Part shown: piece by piece, positions 1-8,276 of the stretch
Numbering within the stretch: the stretch's first letter is position 1
How the letters are laid out: each line of letters starts with the position of its first letter
Assembly: GCA_948896875.1 (NCBI GenBank)
Contig: CAQUWW010000003.1
Location: forward strand, 44,054 to 65,346
DNA from: an uncultured Acetatifactor sp.
Lineage (GTDB): Bacteria > Bacillota > Clostridia > Lachnospirales > Lachnospiraceae
Length of the DNA: 21,293 nucleotides
Direction of reading: 5' to 3'
The notes under the pieces: model-generated
The model's input: only the letters and a program-made list of their open reading frames with translations
What the model was told of the DNA's origin: nothing
Databases searched by the model: none
Made by a program: the position numbers and the translations under genes

Positions 1-21
1 CGCCGTATGTTGCTGCCTTGT

Positions 22-1275
22 TTACAAAAATGAAAACACCTTTTTCCATAAAAGGATACACAACACTATCGTAAAAATCCCCACCATCTCGCAGGTCAGC
101 AGATGGGACTGGAGCAGCAGGGTAAATCCAATGGTGAGAGGAACCCAGCTGCGGCCATAGCTTTCCTCCCGAACATTCTGGGTAAACACCCGCCAGAATC
201 CATAGAGAAGAATGGGAAGGAACAGAATGCCAAAGCATTCTCCCCAGGAACCGCTGATATAGGTCTTATAGAAACGATAAATCGATAGTGTATACAGCAT
301 ACTGCAAAACACCCCGATATATGGTTCCCCGAATATTTTCCGAAAGCTGAAATACGCAACCAAAACTGTGGCAACCGTGACCCCGAACATGAAAATCCGA
401 TAGGCGTCCGTCACGGTAAACCCGATGAGCCGCAAAAGTCCTACGGGATACAGCACTGTCTCCCCATAAAAAATGGGCGATGCATACCCATACCCCTGCT
501 GCCATTCCGGCGAAATACGGACCGGAAACTGTCCCGTGGAAAATGCGTCTTTGATTCCCTCCACCCGCATCAGATGGTAAAACAAATCCCCTCCACCCCG
601 CATATAATCTATCATAAGGGGCATGGACGCGATCAGAATGATCAGTCCAAGGCAAAAGGTAACTGTTTTATTTTTCATGGGAATTTTATATTTTCTATCA
701 TATTCCCGATACAGCCAGACCGCATTCACCACCCCGGCCAGACACAGCATGAGAAAAAGAGCCACTCTGTTGGCCGCGTTTGTCCGGCGGATGGTCAGCC
801 CATGTACCGTATAAGCACCCTCTCCCGCATAGTAATTATGTACCACGATATCGGACGAATCCCGGAGCAGCCACATGGTGAAATCCGAATGATCCAGCCC
901 CGAAAAAAACATCTCTCCGTTTGTCCTCAGGTTTTTCTTCCCGATGCTCTCATCCGTCACCCCGCACCAGGTCAGCATATCCGTATCCACAGTGTAATGT
1001 ACCTGCACCTGATAGGTTCCCGCAGGCAATGCAATTCCCCGGAAATCCACCATGCTGCCCCGTTCTCCGGAATTCTCCGTATGAACGCCTCCATGCTCCT
1101 CCGAATATTCGCCGAAATGAATCTCCATGGACTCCCTGCCGTATTCATATACGGCGTCTTTCCCAAAAAGCCCGACCACTCCAACCAACAGTAAAATACA
1201 TTCTATCAGCAGCAATATGCGAAATGACTTCTTCTTTCCCACCTGCAACGCTTTGATTCTGGCATAATTGCTCAT
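22..1275 (-). CDS. Polytopic membrane protein, PTPS-related (PF10131-like), probably C-terminally truncated
   Basis: Membrane protein of 417 residues from the chosen ATG at 1275. One helix (about 19-37) is followed by an extracytoplasmic, beta-rich stretch (about 40-165) and then a run of membrane helices from about 170. The segment GGGDLFYHLMRVEG (227-240), with SPEWQQGYGYASPIFYGE after it, resembles the '6-pyruvoyl-tetrahydropterin synthase-related' membrane family, which despite its name looks like a GT-C glycosyltransferase; D230 and H234 are candidate active-site residues. It is the last gene of the operon seen here, 71 nt after the upstream stop. A GTG at 1314 would add 13 residues, but neither start has a well-spaced ribosome site. 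As I recall, family members run to 600 residues or more, whereas this one stops at 22-24 inside the helical region, so a frameshift or truncation is likely. Function is inferred. Confidence 0.72.
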   Translation of the reverse strand: MSNYARIKALQVGKKKSFRILLLIECILLLVGVVGLFGKDAVYEYGRESMEIHFGEYSEEHGGVHTENSGERGSMVDFRGIALPAGTYQVQVHYTVDTDMLTWCGVTDESIGKKNLRTNGEMFFSGLDHSDFTMWLLRDSSDIVVHNYYAGEGAYTVHGLTIRRTNAANRVALFLMLCLAGVVNAVWLYREYDRKYKIPMKNKTVTFCLGLIILIASMPLMIDYMRGGGDLFYHLMRVEGIKDAFSTGQFPVRISPEWQQGYGYASPIFYGETVLYPVGLLRLIGFTVTDAYRIFMFGVTVATVLVAYFSFRKIFGEPYIGVFCSMLYTLSIYRFYKTYISGSWGECFGILFLPILLYGFWRVFTQNVREESYGRSWVPLTIGFTLLLQSHLLTCEMVGIFTIVLCILLWKKVFSFL

Positions 1276-1346
1276 TTTCCTGCCGCATCCTCTCTCGCCC
1301 GCATCTCCTGACACCCCCGTGCCCTGTCTCTTATCCTTTATCTTCC

Positions 1347-3134
1347 TTACGGCCCTGACAAAGTGCCGGATTGTTCCTTATTCCTGACACACAGGTAAAC
1401 CGTATCCCCATAGACACTGTCTCCCGCCTCCAGCAAGATCTCTTCCACTTCCAGCCCGTACTTTTCCAACGCGGTCAGGGCCTGCCCTTCCTCCACATTG
1501 CTCTTCCGCACTACCACAACCTGTTCCAGTGCGGTCAGATCCGAGGTTTCCTGTCTCCCCTCCAGCTCCGGAAGCTGCAGCAGTAAGGTGCGCTCATAGC
1601 ACATAAATTCCTCCAGATTATAGTAATAGCCGGTTCCCTCATACAGGCAGATGCAGGGCAGTGCCTCATGCTGCTCCGCTACCTCCAGCTGTCTGTGGTA
1701 TCCCCTGAACAGATACTCTCCGTCATAAGTCCAAACATTGAGCACGCACACAGCGCACACCGGAACAAGCAGCCAATACCTGTTCCCTGAATGAAGCGTT
1801 TTACAGACAGTTCCAATAGCCAGCGTCAGCAGAATCGCCGAAAAAGGAAACAACGGCATAAGATACCGATCCACCAGATAAGGGGACATTCTGGCCGCCA
1901 GCAGGAAATAGCAGCCCGCCGGCACCAGAAGCATCAGCCATAAGGGCTTCTCCCTATCCCATTGTACCTCTTCCTGCGCGCCTTCCCCTTTCCTTTTTCT
2001 GACAGCCAGATATCCGCAGCCTGCCACCAGAAAAATCAATATCACGCTTCCGGCCAAAACACTGCCAAAGCTCCCCCTGACCAGTATGGTCCAAAACGCC
2101 GCCAGCCTGGCGCCATAGCCCGAAAGGCCGCGGCTCAGATTCCCCAGTGCCTCCGTTCCTCTTCCGCTGGCAAATACATCCTGGATAGAAAAAGGAAAGA
2201 CCGCCACACCTATCACCGCAGCAAAAATCATGGAACGCAGGTAAGCCCTACATTCTCTATATCTCTTTTTCGCAATCAGCAGCCCCGTGGTCACCGCCGC
2301 CAGCGCAATACAATAAAACAGGAAAAAATACTGGGTCAGAAATCCCAGAACCGTCACTGCTACCAGGCCCTTGTTCTTTCTCTCAAAGCCTTTCTCCATC
2401 CACTTTTTTACATGGAGCGTAAAGGACATCACGCAAAAGAATGTCACAAGTCCATACATGCGGATCAGCAATGTGGTGGCCACAGCGCCGGCGGAAATGC
2501 CATACAACAGGCCAGCACAGATTCCCCACAGACTTCCATATCCCTCCGAAATGATTTTCTTCTCCTCCAGCAGGCTTCCCAGCCGAAAAAAGCAGATACA
2601 GCAGCCCAGCACGGCCAGAATATTGATGACACAGCCCTGAAACGGCGCCACCACCCCCTGAAATACGGAACACATTGTATGCAGAAGCATAAAATGCAGC
2701 GGAGGGTGGTTGTCATCCTTTACATTAAAATATACGGAAAAATAATTAAACTGATCTTTTCCGTCCACAGTCAGATAATCCTGAAACTGCCCCCCGGTAA
2801 TCCACACCGGCTCCTGGTAGACATCCGCTTTGTACTGCAGAATTTTGCTGTTCCCTCTGTTGGCGATCACATCCTGAACCGTCCCCTTTAGATTAGACAA
2901 TGTCTGTCCAAAAGTATCACCGTATATCTCTTCCCGCATAAATTTTGCCAGTCTTCCCTCCGGCTGTGTGGGCACTATCCATGGATTAAAGGCCGCATTG
3001 GACAGCTCAAAAGACAGGAGCTCATCCATGTGATACCCCTCCTTCTGTGCCACAAAGCCGCATAGCACCACTAAAATACACAACAATGCCGCCAACTGAC
3101 CAATCTGTTTTTTCCCTTTTTCAGAATTCTTCAT
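1347..3134 (-). CDS. GT39-like GT-C membrane glycosyltransferase
   Basis: Protein of 595 residues with an N-terminal helix (about 11-29), an extracytoplasmic loop and many later helices, ending in a soluble C-terminal part of about 130 residues. Just after helix 1 it has HMDELLSF (35-42), matching the acidic D/E motif of PMT/ArnT-type GT-C enzymes, and DDNHPPLHF (140-148) matches the second conserved loop motif of the same group. It should use a polyprenyl-phosphate sugar and act on the outer face of the membrane; donor and acceptor are unknown. The start at 3134 has GGAG 7 bases upstream and lies 64 nt after the preceding stop. The frame is open for another 73 codons upstream, but that part overlaps the end of the preceding gene and has no membrane or GT-C features, so I left it out. 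Third gene of the minus-strand operon. Confidence 0.8.
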   Translation of the reverse strand: MKNSEKGKKQIGQLAALLCILVVLCGFVAQKEGYHMDELLSFELSNAAFNPWIVPTQPEGRLAKFMREEIYGDTFGQTLSNLKGTVQDVIANRGNSKILQYKADVYQEPVWITGGQFQDYLTVDGKDQFNYFSVYFNVKDDNHPPLHFMLLHTMCSVFQGVVAPFQGCVINILAVLGCCICFFRLGSLLEEKKIISEGYGSLWGICAGLLYGISAGAVATTLLIRMYGLVTFFCVMSFTLHVKKWMEKGFERKNKGLVAVTVLGFLTQYFFLFYCIALAAVTTGLLIAKKRYRECRAYLRSMIFAAVIGVAVFPFSIQDVFASGRGTEALGNLSRGLSGYGARLAAFWTILVRGSFGSVLAGSVILIFLVAGCGYLAVRKRKGEGAQEEVQWDREKPLWLMLLVPAGCYFLLAARMSPYLVDRYLMPLFPFSAILLTLAIGTVCKTLHSGNRYWLLVPVCAVCVLNVWTYDGEYLFRGYHRQLEVAEQHEALPCICLYEGTGYYYNLEEFMCYERTLLLQLPELEGRQETSDLTALEQVVVVRKSNVEEGQALTALEKYGLEVEEILLEAGDSVYGDTVYLCVRNKEQSGTLSGP

Positions 3135-3198
3135 GCAGGTACTCCATTTACTCACGCTATTCCTTCTTTGGTTATCATAAACGCATGCCCCGGGCTTG

Positions 3199-4920
3199 TC
3201 AATCCCGAACAGCCGCCCCGCCAAAATGCCATACCAGATATACTCCTCCGGCGGAGACGGTAATCTCATCCTCAAGCTGCGGTGCCGTGCCGGCCTTTTC
3301 AGCCAGATATTCCACAGCCCAATGGGCCTCTCTGTTCCCGTCGTCATAGACAATCAGATGAAAATCATTCTCATATCCCTCAAAATATTCCTGCAGATAC
3401 CGATGCCTTATGGGTGTGTTGGTAAACCAGCCGCCGGAATACACACAATTATTTTTCCTGTAAATGCGAGTCTCAAATGCGCTTCCGGTATAATAGGAAA
3501 AGGACCATGCATCCAGCAGGTAGCGGTCCCCGGGATGTTCGTTACAGTACTGCTGTATTTCCAGAAGTCCTTCCATATAGATTTCCTGCCATGCCCTGAT
3601 CCCCCTGTTATCGCGATACTGGGTCCACCCTGACCAGACACAGAGAAATCCATATACTCCGCATAGCAAAACAGCCGCCTTTTTCCCTGGCTTTGTCTTC
3701 TCTCCCACAGTGTAATCCCATATGAGCAGGGCTGTCAGCATAAAAAGCTCTCCGCCCAGAAGGGGCTGTGTCACCCTGGCCGGCATTCTTCCTCCATAAA
3801 TCAGATATCCCCAGACAAGGGTCTTCCCCAGCGCAATTCCTCCCAGTGGTATCGCCAGAAGAAAATGCCTGCGCAGAAGCATCCAGAGCAGCGCCCCACC
3901 CCATATCACAACGACAATCTGCCGGATATCCGGAATGGAATTCTTCCCCGCACCCCATATCTGCTTCAGCAGCGCACCCACATCTACCTCCCGCGGTGCT
4001 TTCTGTCGTGCGTACGCCGCAAGCTCTTCCACACATTCCACGCTGATATCCCAGTCTGCCATCACATTGTTGCAAAATGCCACATATTCCGCTCTTGTCA
4101 CATCATGTTTCTCCAGAATCGATCTGACCTCTTCATAGTCCGGTTTCCCGCAATAGTCAAACAGTGTGACCAGCGCATTATTAAAACGATTATACTGCTT
4201 CCACTCCTCTCCCCGGTAGCCATACAGACTGCCGATTGTGCCGATCAACAGGGCCGCGGCTATCACCGCAAGCATACTCCCCGCCTGCTTCGCCTTTTCC
4301 TTTCTGTCCGTATTCTTCCTGGTCAGGCAAAGTCCAATCCATGCGCCGGCTCCCAGAGGCTGCATCATCAGCATGGCCTGGTCCCGCACCAGATACGCCA
4401 GCAATTCCAACAGGAAAAAAAGGACCATTCCTTTCCTCGGATTCCTGTGCAGAATCAGGCAGATATAGCCGGCCGCCGCCAGCAGGGCCGCAGTGGATGT
4501 AAATTGAATATTTACGGTTACGGAAAGGTTTATCAGCGCAAAGCACCCTGTCATTCCGGTTACAATGACACGCTCTAACCCATTTTCACTCCGGCTCCAT
4601 ACACTCAGCAGCAGTGCGCTGTACATCGCAAGATGCAGCACTACCAGCATGCCTCCATACCAGGGAATTCCGGAAGTCATTCTGTACAGACAGGACAATG
4701 GCGCAGCCAGCAGATAGTTCAGATATACCGTATGCCCATCCGGCTTTCCCGTTATGACGCCTGACAGTATCTCGGCAATATATTTATCGTCATTGGTCTC
4801 AAACTGTATTCCCTGCGTCTTCCATACAGCCAGTATCCACAAAAATGCCAGCCCCACGGCAGGAAAAATCTTCCTCAGGGCTCTCCACACTTTTTCACTG
4901 TCAGTTTGCGGTAATTTCAT
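3199..4920 (-). CDS. Polytopic membrane protein, putative GT-C glycosyltransferase
   Basis: Protein of 573 residues with an early helix (about 18-34) followed by ETNDDKYIAEILSG and GKPDGHTVYLNY (about 41-70), then roughly ten hydrophobic segments and a soluble C-terminal region of about 150 residues. The NDD motif (43-45) sits where GT-C enzymes carry their catalytic acid, so a lipid-linked-sugar transferase is the best guess, but I cannot name a characterised relative. The ATG at 4920 has a GGGGGG run 9 bases upstream and overlaps the 3' end of the preceding gene by 20 nt, which suggests translational coupling. A start at 4956 is possible but has only a weak ribosome site. Second gene of the operon at 6724-22. 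The C-terminal soluble part resembles in layout the tail of the next gene, which may mean both bind an acceptor outside the cell (inference). Confidence 0.72.
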   Translation of the reverse strand: MKLPQTDSEKVWRALRKIFPAVGLAFLWILAVWKTQGIQFETNDDKYIAEILSGVITGKPDGHTVYLNYLLAAPLSCLYRMTSGIPWYGGMLVVLHLAMYSALLLSVWSRSENGLERVIVTGMTGCFALINLSVTVNIQFTSTAALLAAAGYICLILHRNPRKGMVLFFLLELLAYLVRDQAMLMMQPLGAGAWIGLCLTRKNTDRKEKAKQAGSMLAVIAAALLIGTIGSLYGYRGEEWKQYNRFNNALVTLFDYCGKPDYEEVRSILEKHDVTRAEYVAFCNNVMADWDISVECVEELAAYARQKAPREVDVGALLKQIWGAGKNSIPDIRQIVVVIWGGALLWMLLRRHFLLAIPLGGIALGKTLVWGYLIYGGRMPARVTQPLLGGELFMLTALLIWDYTVGEKTKPGKKAAVLLCGVYGFLCVWSGWTQYRDNRGIRAWQEIYMEGLLEIQQYCNEHPGDRYLLDAWSFSYYTGSAFETRIYRKNNCVYSGGWFTNTPIRHRYLQEYFEGYENDFHLIVYDDGNREAHWAVEYLAEKAGTAPQLEDEITVSAGGVYLVWHFGGAAVRD

Positions 4921-6724
4921 ACAGCCAAACCCCCCAGTAACTTGTCTCAGTCTCATAATACCCTATAAGCTGCAGCTCCAACTCGTCCGCATTCCTGATC
5001 TCACCGCAGGAGAACAGATACTCACACCCCAGCTCCTTCAGCGCCTCCATATCAAGCTCCAGCTTTTCATATACAATATGGTCTTTCTTGCCCAACATCC
5101 AGGTATTTCCCGTGGCCCCGTTAAACAGATAGCACCGACTCCCCCACTCGTCAAAGTAAAGTCTGGTCTCCTCATTTTTTTCCAGCTCTCTTGCAATCAC
5201 CCGACGGAACTGCTGTTTATAGGCCAGCGGGTAATTATTGGAATATCCGTCCGCCGTATAAAATCCATACATCAGCGCCGGCGCGGGGCTCATCCCCAGA
5301 TGGGCGATTCTGTATTCTGCCGGATTCCGGCCGATGGCCTCTTCCACCTGTCGCATCAGGTCCTCCGCATAGTAGCTCTCCCAGGAGATATAGCCTGTAA
5401 TTCCGGAACCGTTGTTGAGCTGATTTACATTCAGGTAAAAATAAGAATTCTCCTTCCATTCCGGCCAGTTGGGATAGAGCAGAATTCCCAGCGCCAGAAT
5501 TTTTACAATCCCTGAGCCTGCAATCCTGCAAAGTTTACTCTGTTTTCTCTCTCCCAACTCCGCCCTTTCCGGACGCAGGCAAAAGGGCCGGGCATCCCAC
5601 CACAGAGAAAAGCACAATATAAATTCCAGTATCCATCCGGCAGGATACAGCCAGTAGACTCTCTCCATCTGAAAATAATGCAGAAATCCGGCCTGGCGGT
5701 TCTTAAACTCCACCACAGGCCGCCATTTACAGAAGCCATAAAACAATGCGATTCCCGCCAGAATCAGGATCCCTGCCAGTGCGGCATGGAACCGTCGCCT
5801 CCCATCCTCTGTCATTTTGCGATACCCAAATCCTGCAATGATTAACATCAGCAAAATGGGAAGGATCAAATGCTTATGCAACGATTCCGCATGCTGAGCA
5901 CTGTTCAGGAACACATCGCAGACGGTTTCCCAAAAGGGAGTTGCATAATTTACCATTTCTTCCCTGTGGCTGACATAGTTCCCCTGCCCCAGAAACAGCT
6001 CTGTGAACAGGCTGTGGTTCACCGCCACATAAATACTCGTGAGCCACAGGAATCCCAGCCAGACCCACCGATTCCCCTTTTTCCTGAGCAGCATCCACAA
6101 AAGGGAAAGCGCCCAGAATCCCAGCACCACATACCCGATCAGCACCAAATGGGAGGCAAGGCCAAAGTACAACAGCAGCAGCCCGCTTATCGCCAGATTC
6201 TTCTTCCGATACAGGCACAGAAAGCAATAAAGTACCAGCGGGACCCCCACAACAGACAATCCGTACACCGGCGGGCTGGGCAGCAGACAGAATATTCCTC
6301 CCGCCGTCAGCGCCAGAATGCTGCTTCCCGTCATCTCTTTCACACAAAAATACATGCCCAGAAAAGCTGTGGCAGACACCATGGCATATTGAATGAAAAA
6401 TGCGCTGAAGGGATCCAGGAAGTGATACAACGGCACAAACAATACCCCTGCCGGCTGCATTCCGCTGGCATTGATTCCGCCCAGAAGCTCCGGGAAAATC
6501 TCTGTCCCGGTTCCCAGATACTTTCCGTTTAACACATAGGTAAACAGGGTCTCGTCCAGCTGATCATGAAAAGGGAACACACATCCCCTTCCCAGTCTGA
6601 AAAAAGGCAGAAAAGTCACTGCCACCATCAGTAAGCCGAATATCCAGAGAGGGAACCCGTCTATTCCCGAAAGGATTTCTTCTGCTTTTTTCGCTTTTTT
6701 CAGTGTGTTTTTCCATCGCGACAT
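4901..6724 (-). CDS. Polytopic membrane protein, putative glycosyltransferase (possibly DUF6044-like)
   Basis: Protein of 607 residues. A charged cytoplasmic start (MSRWKNTLKKAKKAEE) precedes helix 1 (about 24-42). The loop after it carries FPFHDQLDETLF (50-61), followed by GGINASGMQPAG and many helices, then a soluble C-terminal part of about 170 residues. The HDQLDE motif is in the position of a GT-C catalytic acid. From memory it resembles uncharacterised membrane proteins annotated DUF6044 (Bacillus YkoS type), which I could not check. The ATG at 6724 has GGGGGA six bases upstream; upstream in-frame ATGs at 6730 and 6772 lack usable spacing. It is the first gene of the minus operon, and its start codon lies within the -35 element of the divergent promoter for the SGNH gene, so the two may compete for RNA polymerase. 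I saw no convincing promoter of its own. Confidence 0.75.
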   Translation of the reverse strand: MSRWKNTLKKAKKAEEILSGIDGFPLWIFGLLMVAVTFLPFFRLGRGCVFPFHDQLDETLFTYVLNGKYLGTGTEIFPELLGGINASGMQPAGVLFVPLYHFLDPFSAFFIQYAMVSATAFLGMYFCVKEMTGSSILALTAGGIFCLLPSPPVYGLSVVGVPLVLYCFLCLYRKKNLAISGLLLLYFGLASHLVLIGYVVLGFWALSLLWMLLRKKGNRWVWLGFLWLTSIYVAVNHSLFTELFLGQGNYVSHREEMVNYATPFWETVCDVFLNSAQHAESLHKHLILPILLMLIIAGFGYRKMTEDGRRRFHAALAGILILAGIALFYGFCKWRPVVEFKNRQAGFLHYFQMERVYWLYPAGWILEFILCFSLWWDARPFCLRPERAELGERKQSKLCRIAGSGIVKILALGILLYPNWPEWKENSYFYLNVNQLNNGSGITGYISWESYYAEDLMRQVEEAIGRNPAEYRIAHLGMSPAPALMYGFYTADGYSNNYPLAYKQQFRRVIARELEKNEETRLYFDEWGSRCYLFNGATGNTWMLGKKDHIVYEKLELDMEALKELGCEYLFSCGEIRNADELELQLIGYYETETSYWGVWLYEITAN

Positions 6725-6753
6725 TGTCATTCCCCCTGTATCTATGTTAAAAT
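6724..6753 (+). promoter_or_regulatory. Promoter of the SGNH hydrolase gene
   Basis: TTGTCA at 6724-6729 (5 of 6 to the -35 consensus), an 18-base spacer, and TAAAAT at 6748-6753 (5 of 6 to the -10 consensus), with TG at 6745-6746 making an extended -10. Transcription would begin near 6760, leaving a leader of about 55 nt before the ATG at 6815. This also argues against the longer in-frame start at 6752, which would lie upstream of the transcript. Confidence 0.6.
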
Positions 6754-6810
6754 GACTGTATTCACAACACACAAACCTGTTCGCAGACAGGAGGGAAAGG
6801 AGCAGTCATT
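6751..6810. repeat. Perfect 8-bp inverted repeat around the SGNH leader
   Basis: AATGACTG at 6751-6758 is the exact reverse complement of CAGTCATT at 6803-6810, with 44 nt between. The left arm overlaps the end of the -10 element and the right arm lies just ahead of the start codon. It could be a paired operator, but a match of this size within 60 bp may arise by chance. Confidence 0.3.
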
Positions 6811-6814
6811 CATT

Positions 6815-8224
6815 ATGGCATCTGAAATACGGAAAAAACCTTTCATGAAAATCTCTATCCTGTTTTGTATTCTGGCGGCAGTCACTGTCTTTTTCCTCGC
6901 TGTCATCTGGAAGCCGAAAGCCCAGCGGGAGGATTACAGGCGAATCTCCTCCCTTTCATTTGATACGGCCTTTCTATCCATGTATCCCATTGATACCTAT
7001 CAGGAAGAGCCCTTCTCCGCATACCGCGGCATGACGGTATTCAAAGCTTCCTACTGCATTCCGAAGACTTCCGTTCTAAAACAATATATGAAACGGATCG
7101 CAAGGTCCGGAAATACCATCTCCACCGTGTATCTGGGCATTCGCCCTGACCTGATCTCACCGGAAGAGCTGCGGCCCATTTTTGAGCTGTATCCTTCCGT
7201 TACCTTTGAGATCATTCTCTCCTACCCTTCCGCCGACTATTGGAAAGATCTGTCGGTCGAGGAATATGAGCGGACGCTGAATGCCTACAATAATTTTCTC
7301 GCCGCCGCACCGGGCCTTACTGCCAACACCTACTTCATAGGCTCTCAGGAATGGTTAATTGCCAATCCGGGCAATTATGAAGAGGAATGGCTGGTCAATG
7401 AATCCATCGCCCAGACTATTATGCTTCACTGCGATATTCTTCATGAATACTTTATCACAAATGAAAATGTTGAACGCTTTTCTCAGGAGCTGACAGCTCT
7501 GACCCGGCAAATCCGAACTACGACCAAAACCTATCCCGATTTGTCGGACCATTGTCTGGTCTTCTTCGGAGACAGCGTCATCGGCAATTATACTGACAGT
7601 GCCTCCATCCCCGGCGTTGTCAACGGGCTTACCAATGCCGCCGTATTCAACTTCGGCTACGGAGGCAACAGCGCCGCCCTGGATCCGGAATCGCAGATCG
7701 CCCTGGCTGGGATCGCAGAGGCTTTTGTCCAGGGCGACCTGTCTGTACTTCCCCCGGACACCCAGGTATATTCCGGAATGGCCTCCTATCTGTCCGCTTC
7801 CTTAGAGGCACCGGATCTCAGCATTATCATCGACTATGGGCTCAATGACTATTTTACCGGAAATCCTATGTCTTCGGAGGAGGACCCTTACGATATCACC
7901 ACCTACTGCGGCGCCATCCGCACTGCCGTGACCGCTATCCGCGCGGATATGCCGGATGCCCAGATTATTATGTGTACTCCCAATGATTGCTTCTATTTCG
8001 ATGAAGGGATGTCGCCTCAGGGAGAAGAAGGATATGTGCTGGAGGATTACGCGAATGCCGTCCTTGCCCTGTCAGAAGAGCTCCAGACAGATGTGCTGGA
8101 TATCTATCATGGATTTGATATCAATCCGGACAACTGGCTCACCTATCTGCTGCCGGATCAGGTGCATCCCAACGCCGCCTTCCGATACCTGATCGGGGAA
8201 AAAATTGTGGGGCTGATCCGCTGA
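6815..8224 (+). CDS. Membrane-anchored SGNH/GDSL hydrolase
   Basis: Protein of 469 residues with a single N-terminal signal-anchor helix (about 11-32) and the rest extracytoplasmic. The SGNH blocks are complete: FFGDSVIGN (250-258, nucleophile S254), GYGGNS (281-286, block II Gly), GLND (342-345, N344) and LPDQVHPN (446-453, catalytic D448 and H451). The family cleaves or transfers ester-linked acyl groups, so the likely job is O-deacylation or O-acylation of the surface glycan made by the neighbours (inference). Residues about 45-240 form an additional domain that I do not recognise, which roughly doubles the usual SGNH size. The ATG at 6815 has AGGAG 12 bases upstream, a long spacing; an ATG at 6845 is an alternative. 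It is a single-gene plus-strand unit with its own extended -10 promoter, convergent with the next gene at a 52-nt gap in which I see no clear terminator hairpin. Confidence 0.85.
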   Translation: MASEIRKKPFMKISILFCILAAVTVFFLAVIWKPKAQREDYRRISSLSFDTAFLSMYPIDTYQEEPFSAYRGMTVFKASYCIPKTSVLKQYMKRIARSGNTISTVYLGIRPDLISPEELRPIFELYPSVTFEIILSYPSADYWKDLSVEEYERTLNAYNNFLAAAPGLTANTYFIGSQEWLIANPGNYEEEWLVNESIAQTIMLHCDILHEYFITNENVERFSQELTALTRQIRTTTKTYPDLSDHCLVFFGDSVIGNYTDSASIPGVVNGLTNAAVFNFGYGGNSAALDPESQIALAGIAEAFVQGDLSVLPPDTQVYSGMASYLSASLEAPDLSIIIDYGLNDYFTGNPMSSEEDPYDITTYCGAIRTAVTAIRADMPDAQIIMCTPNDCFYFDEGMSPQGEEGYVLEDYANAVLALSEELQTDVLDIYHGFDINPDNWLTYLLPDQVHPNAAFRYLIGEKIVGLIR

Positions 8225-8276
8225 AACCCGCAATTTTTCCCATTAGTCCTTTCCACAGTCCTCTTCATTCTTTCCG

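Noticed and set aside
1962..2891. Long plus-strand open frame of 309 codons
   Set aside because: It lies wholly antisense to the GT39-like gene, reads as low-complexity Gln/His/Lys-rich protein, and has no domain features. The same applies to similar frames at 574-1194, 3865-4578, 5870-6532 and 8841-9557.
3135..3353. N-terminal extension of the GT39-like protein
   Set aside because: The 73 extra codons overlap the end of the upstream gene and lack membrane or GT-C features, while the ATG at 3134 has a well-spaced GGAG.
8225..8276. Bidirectional terminator between convergent genes
   Set aside because: I found no stem with a following T-run on either strand, only a short TTTTT at 8233-8238 without a paired stem.
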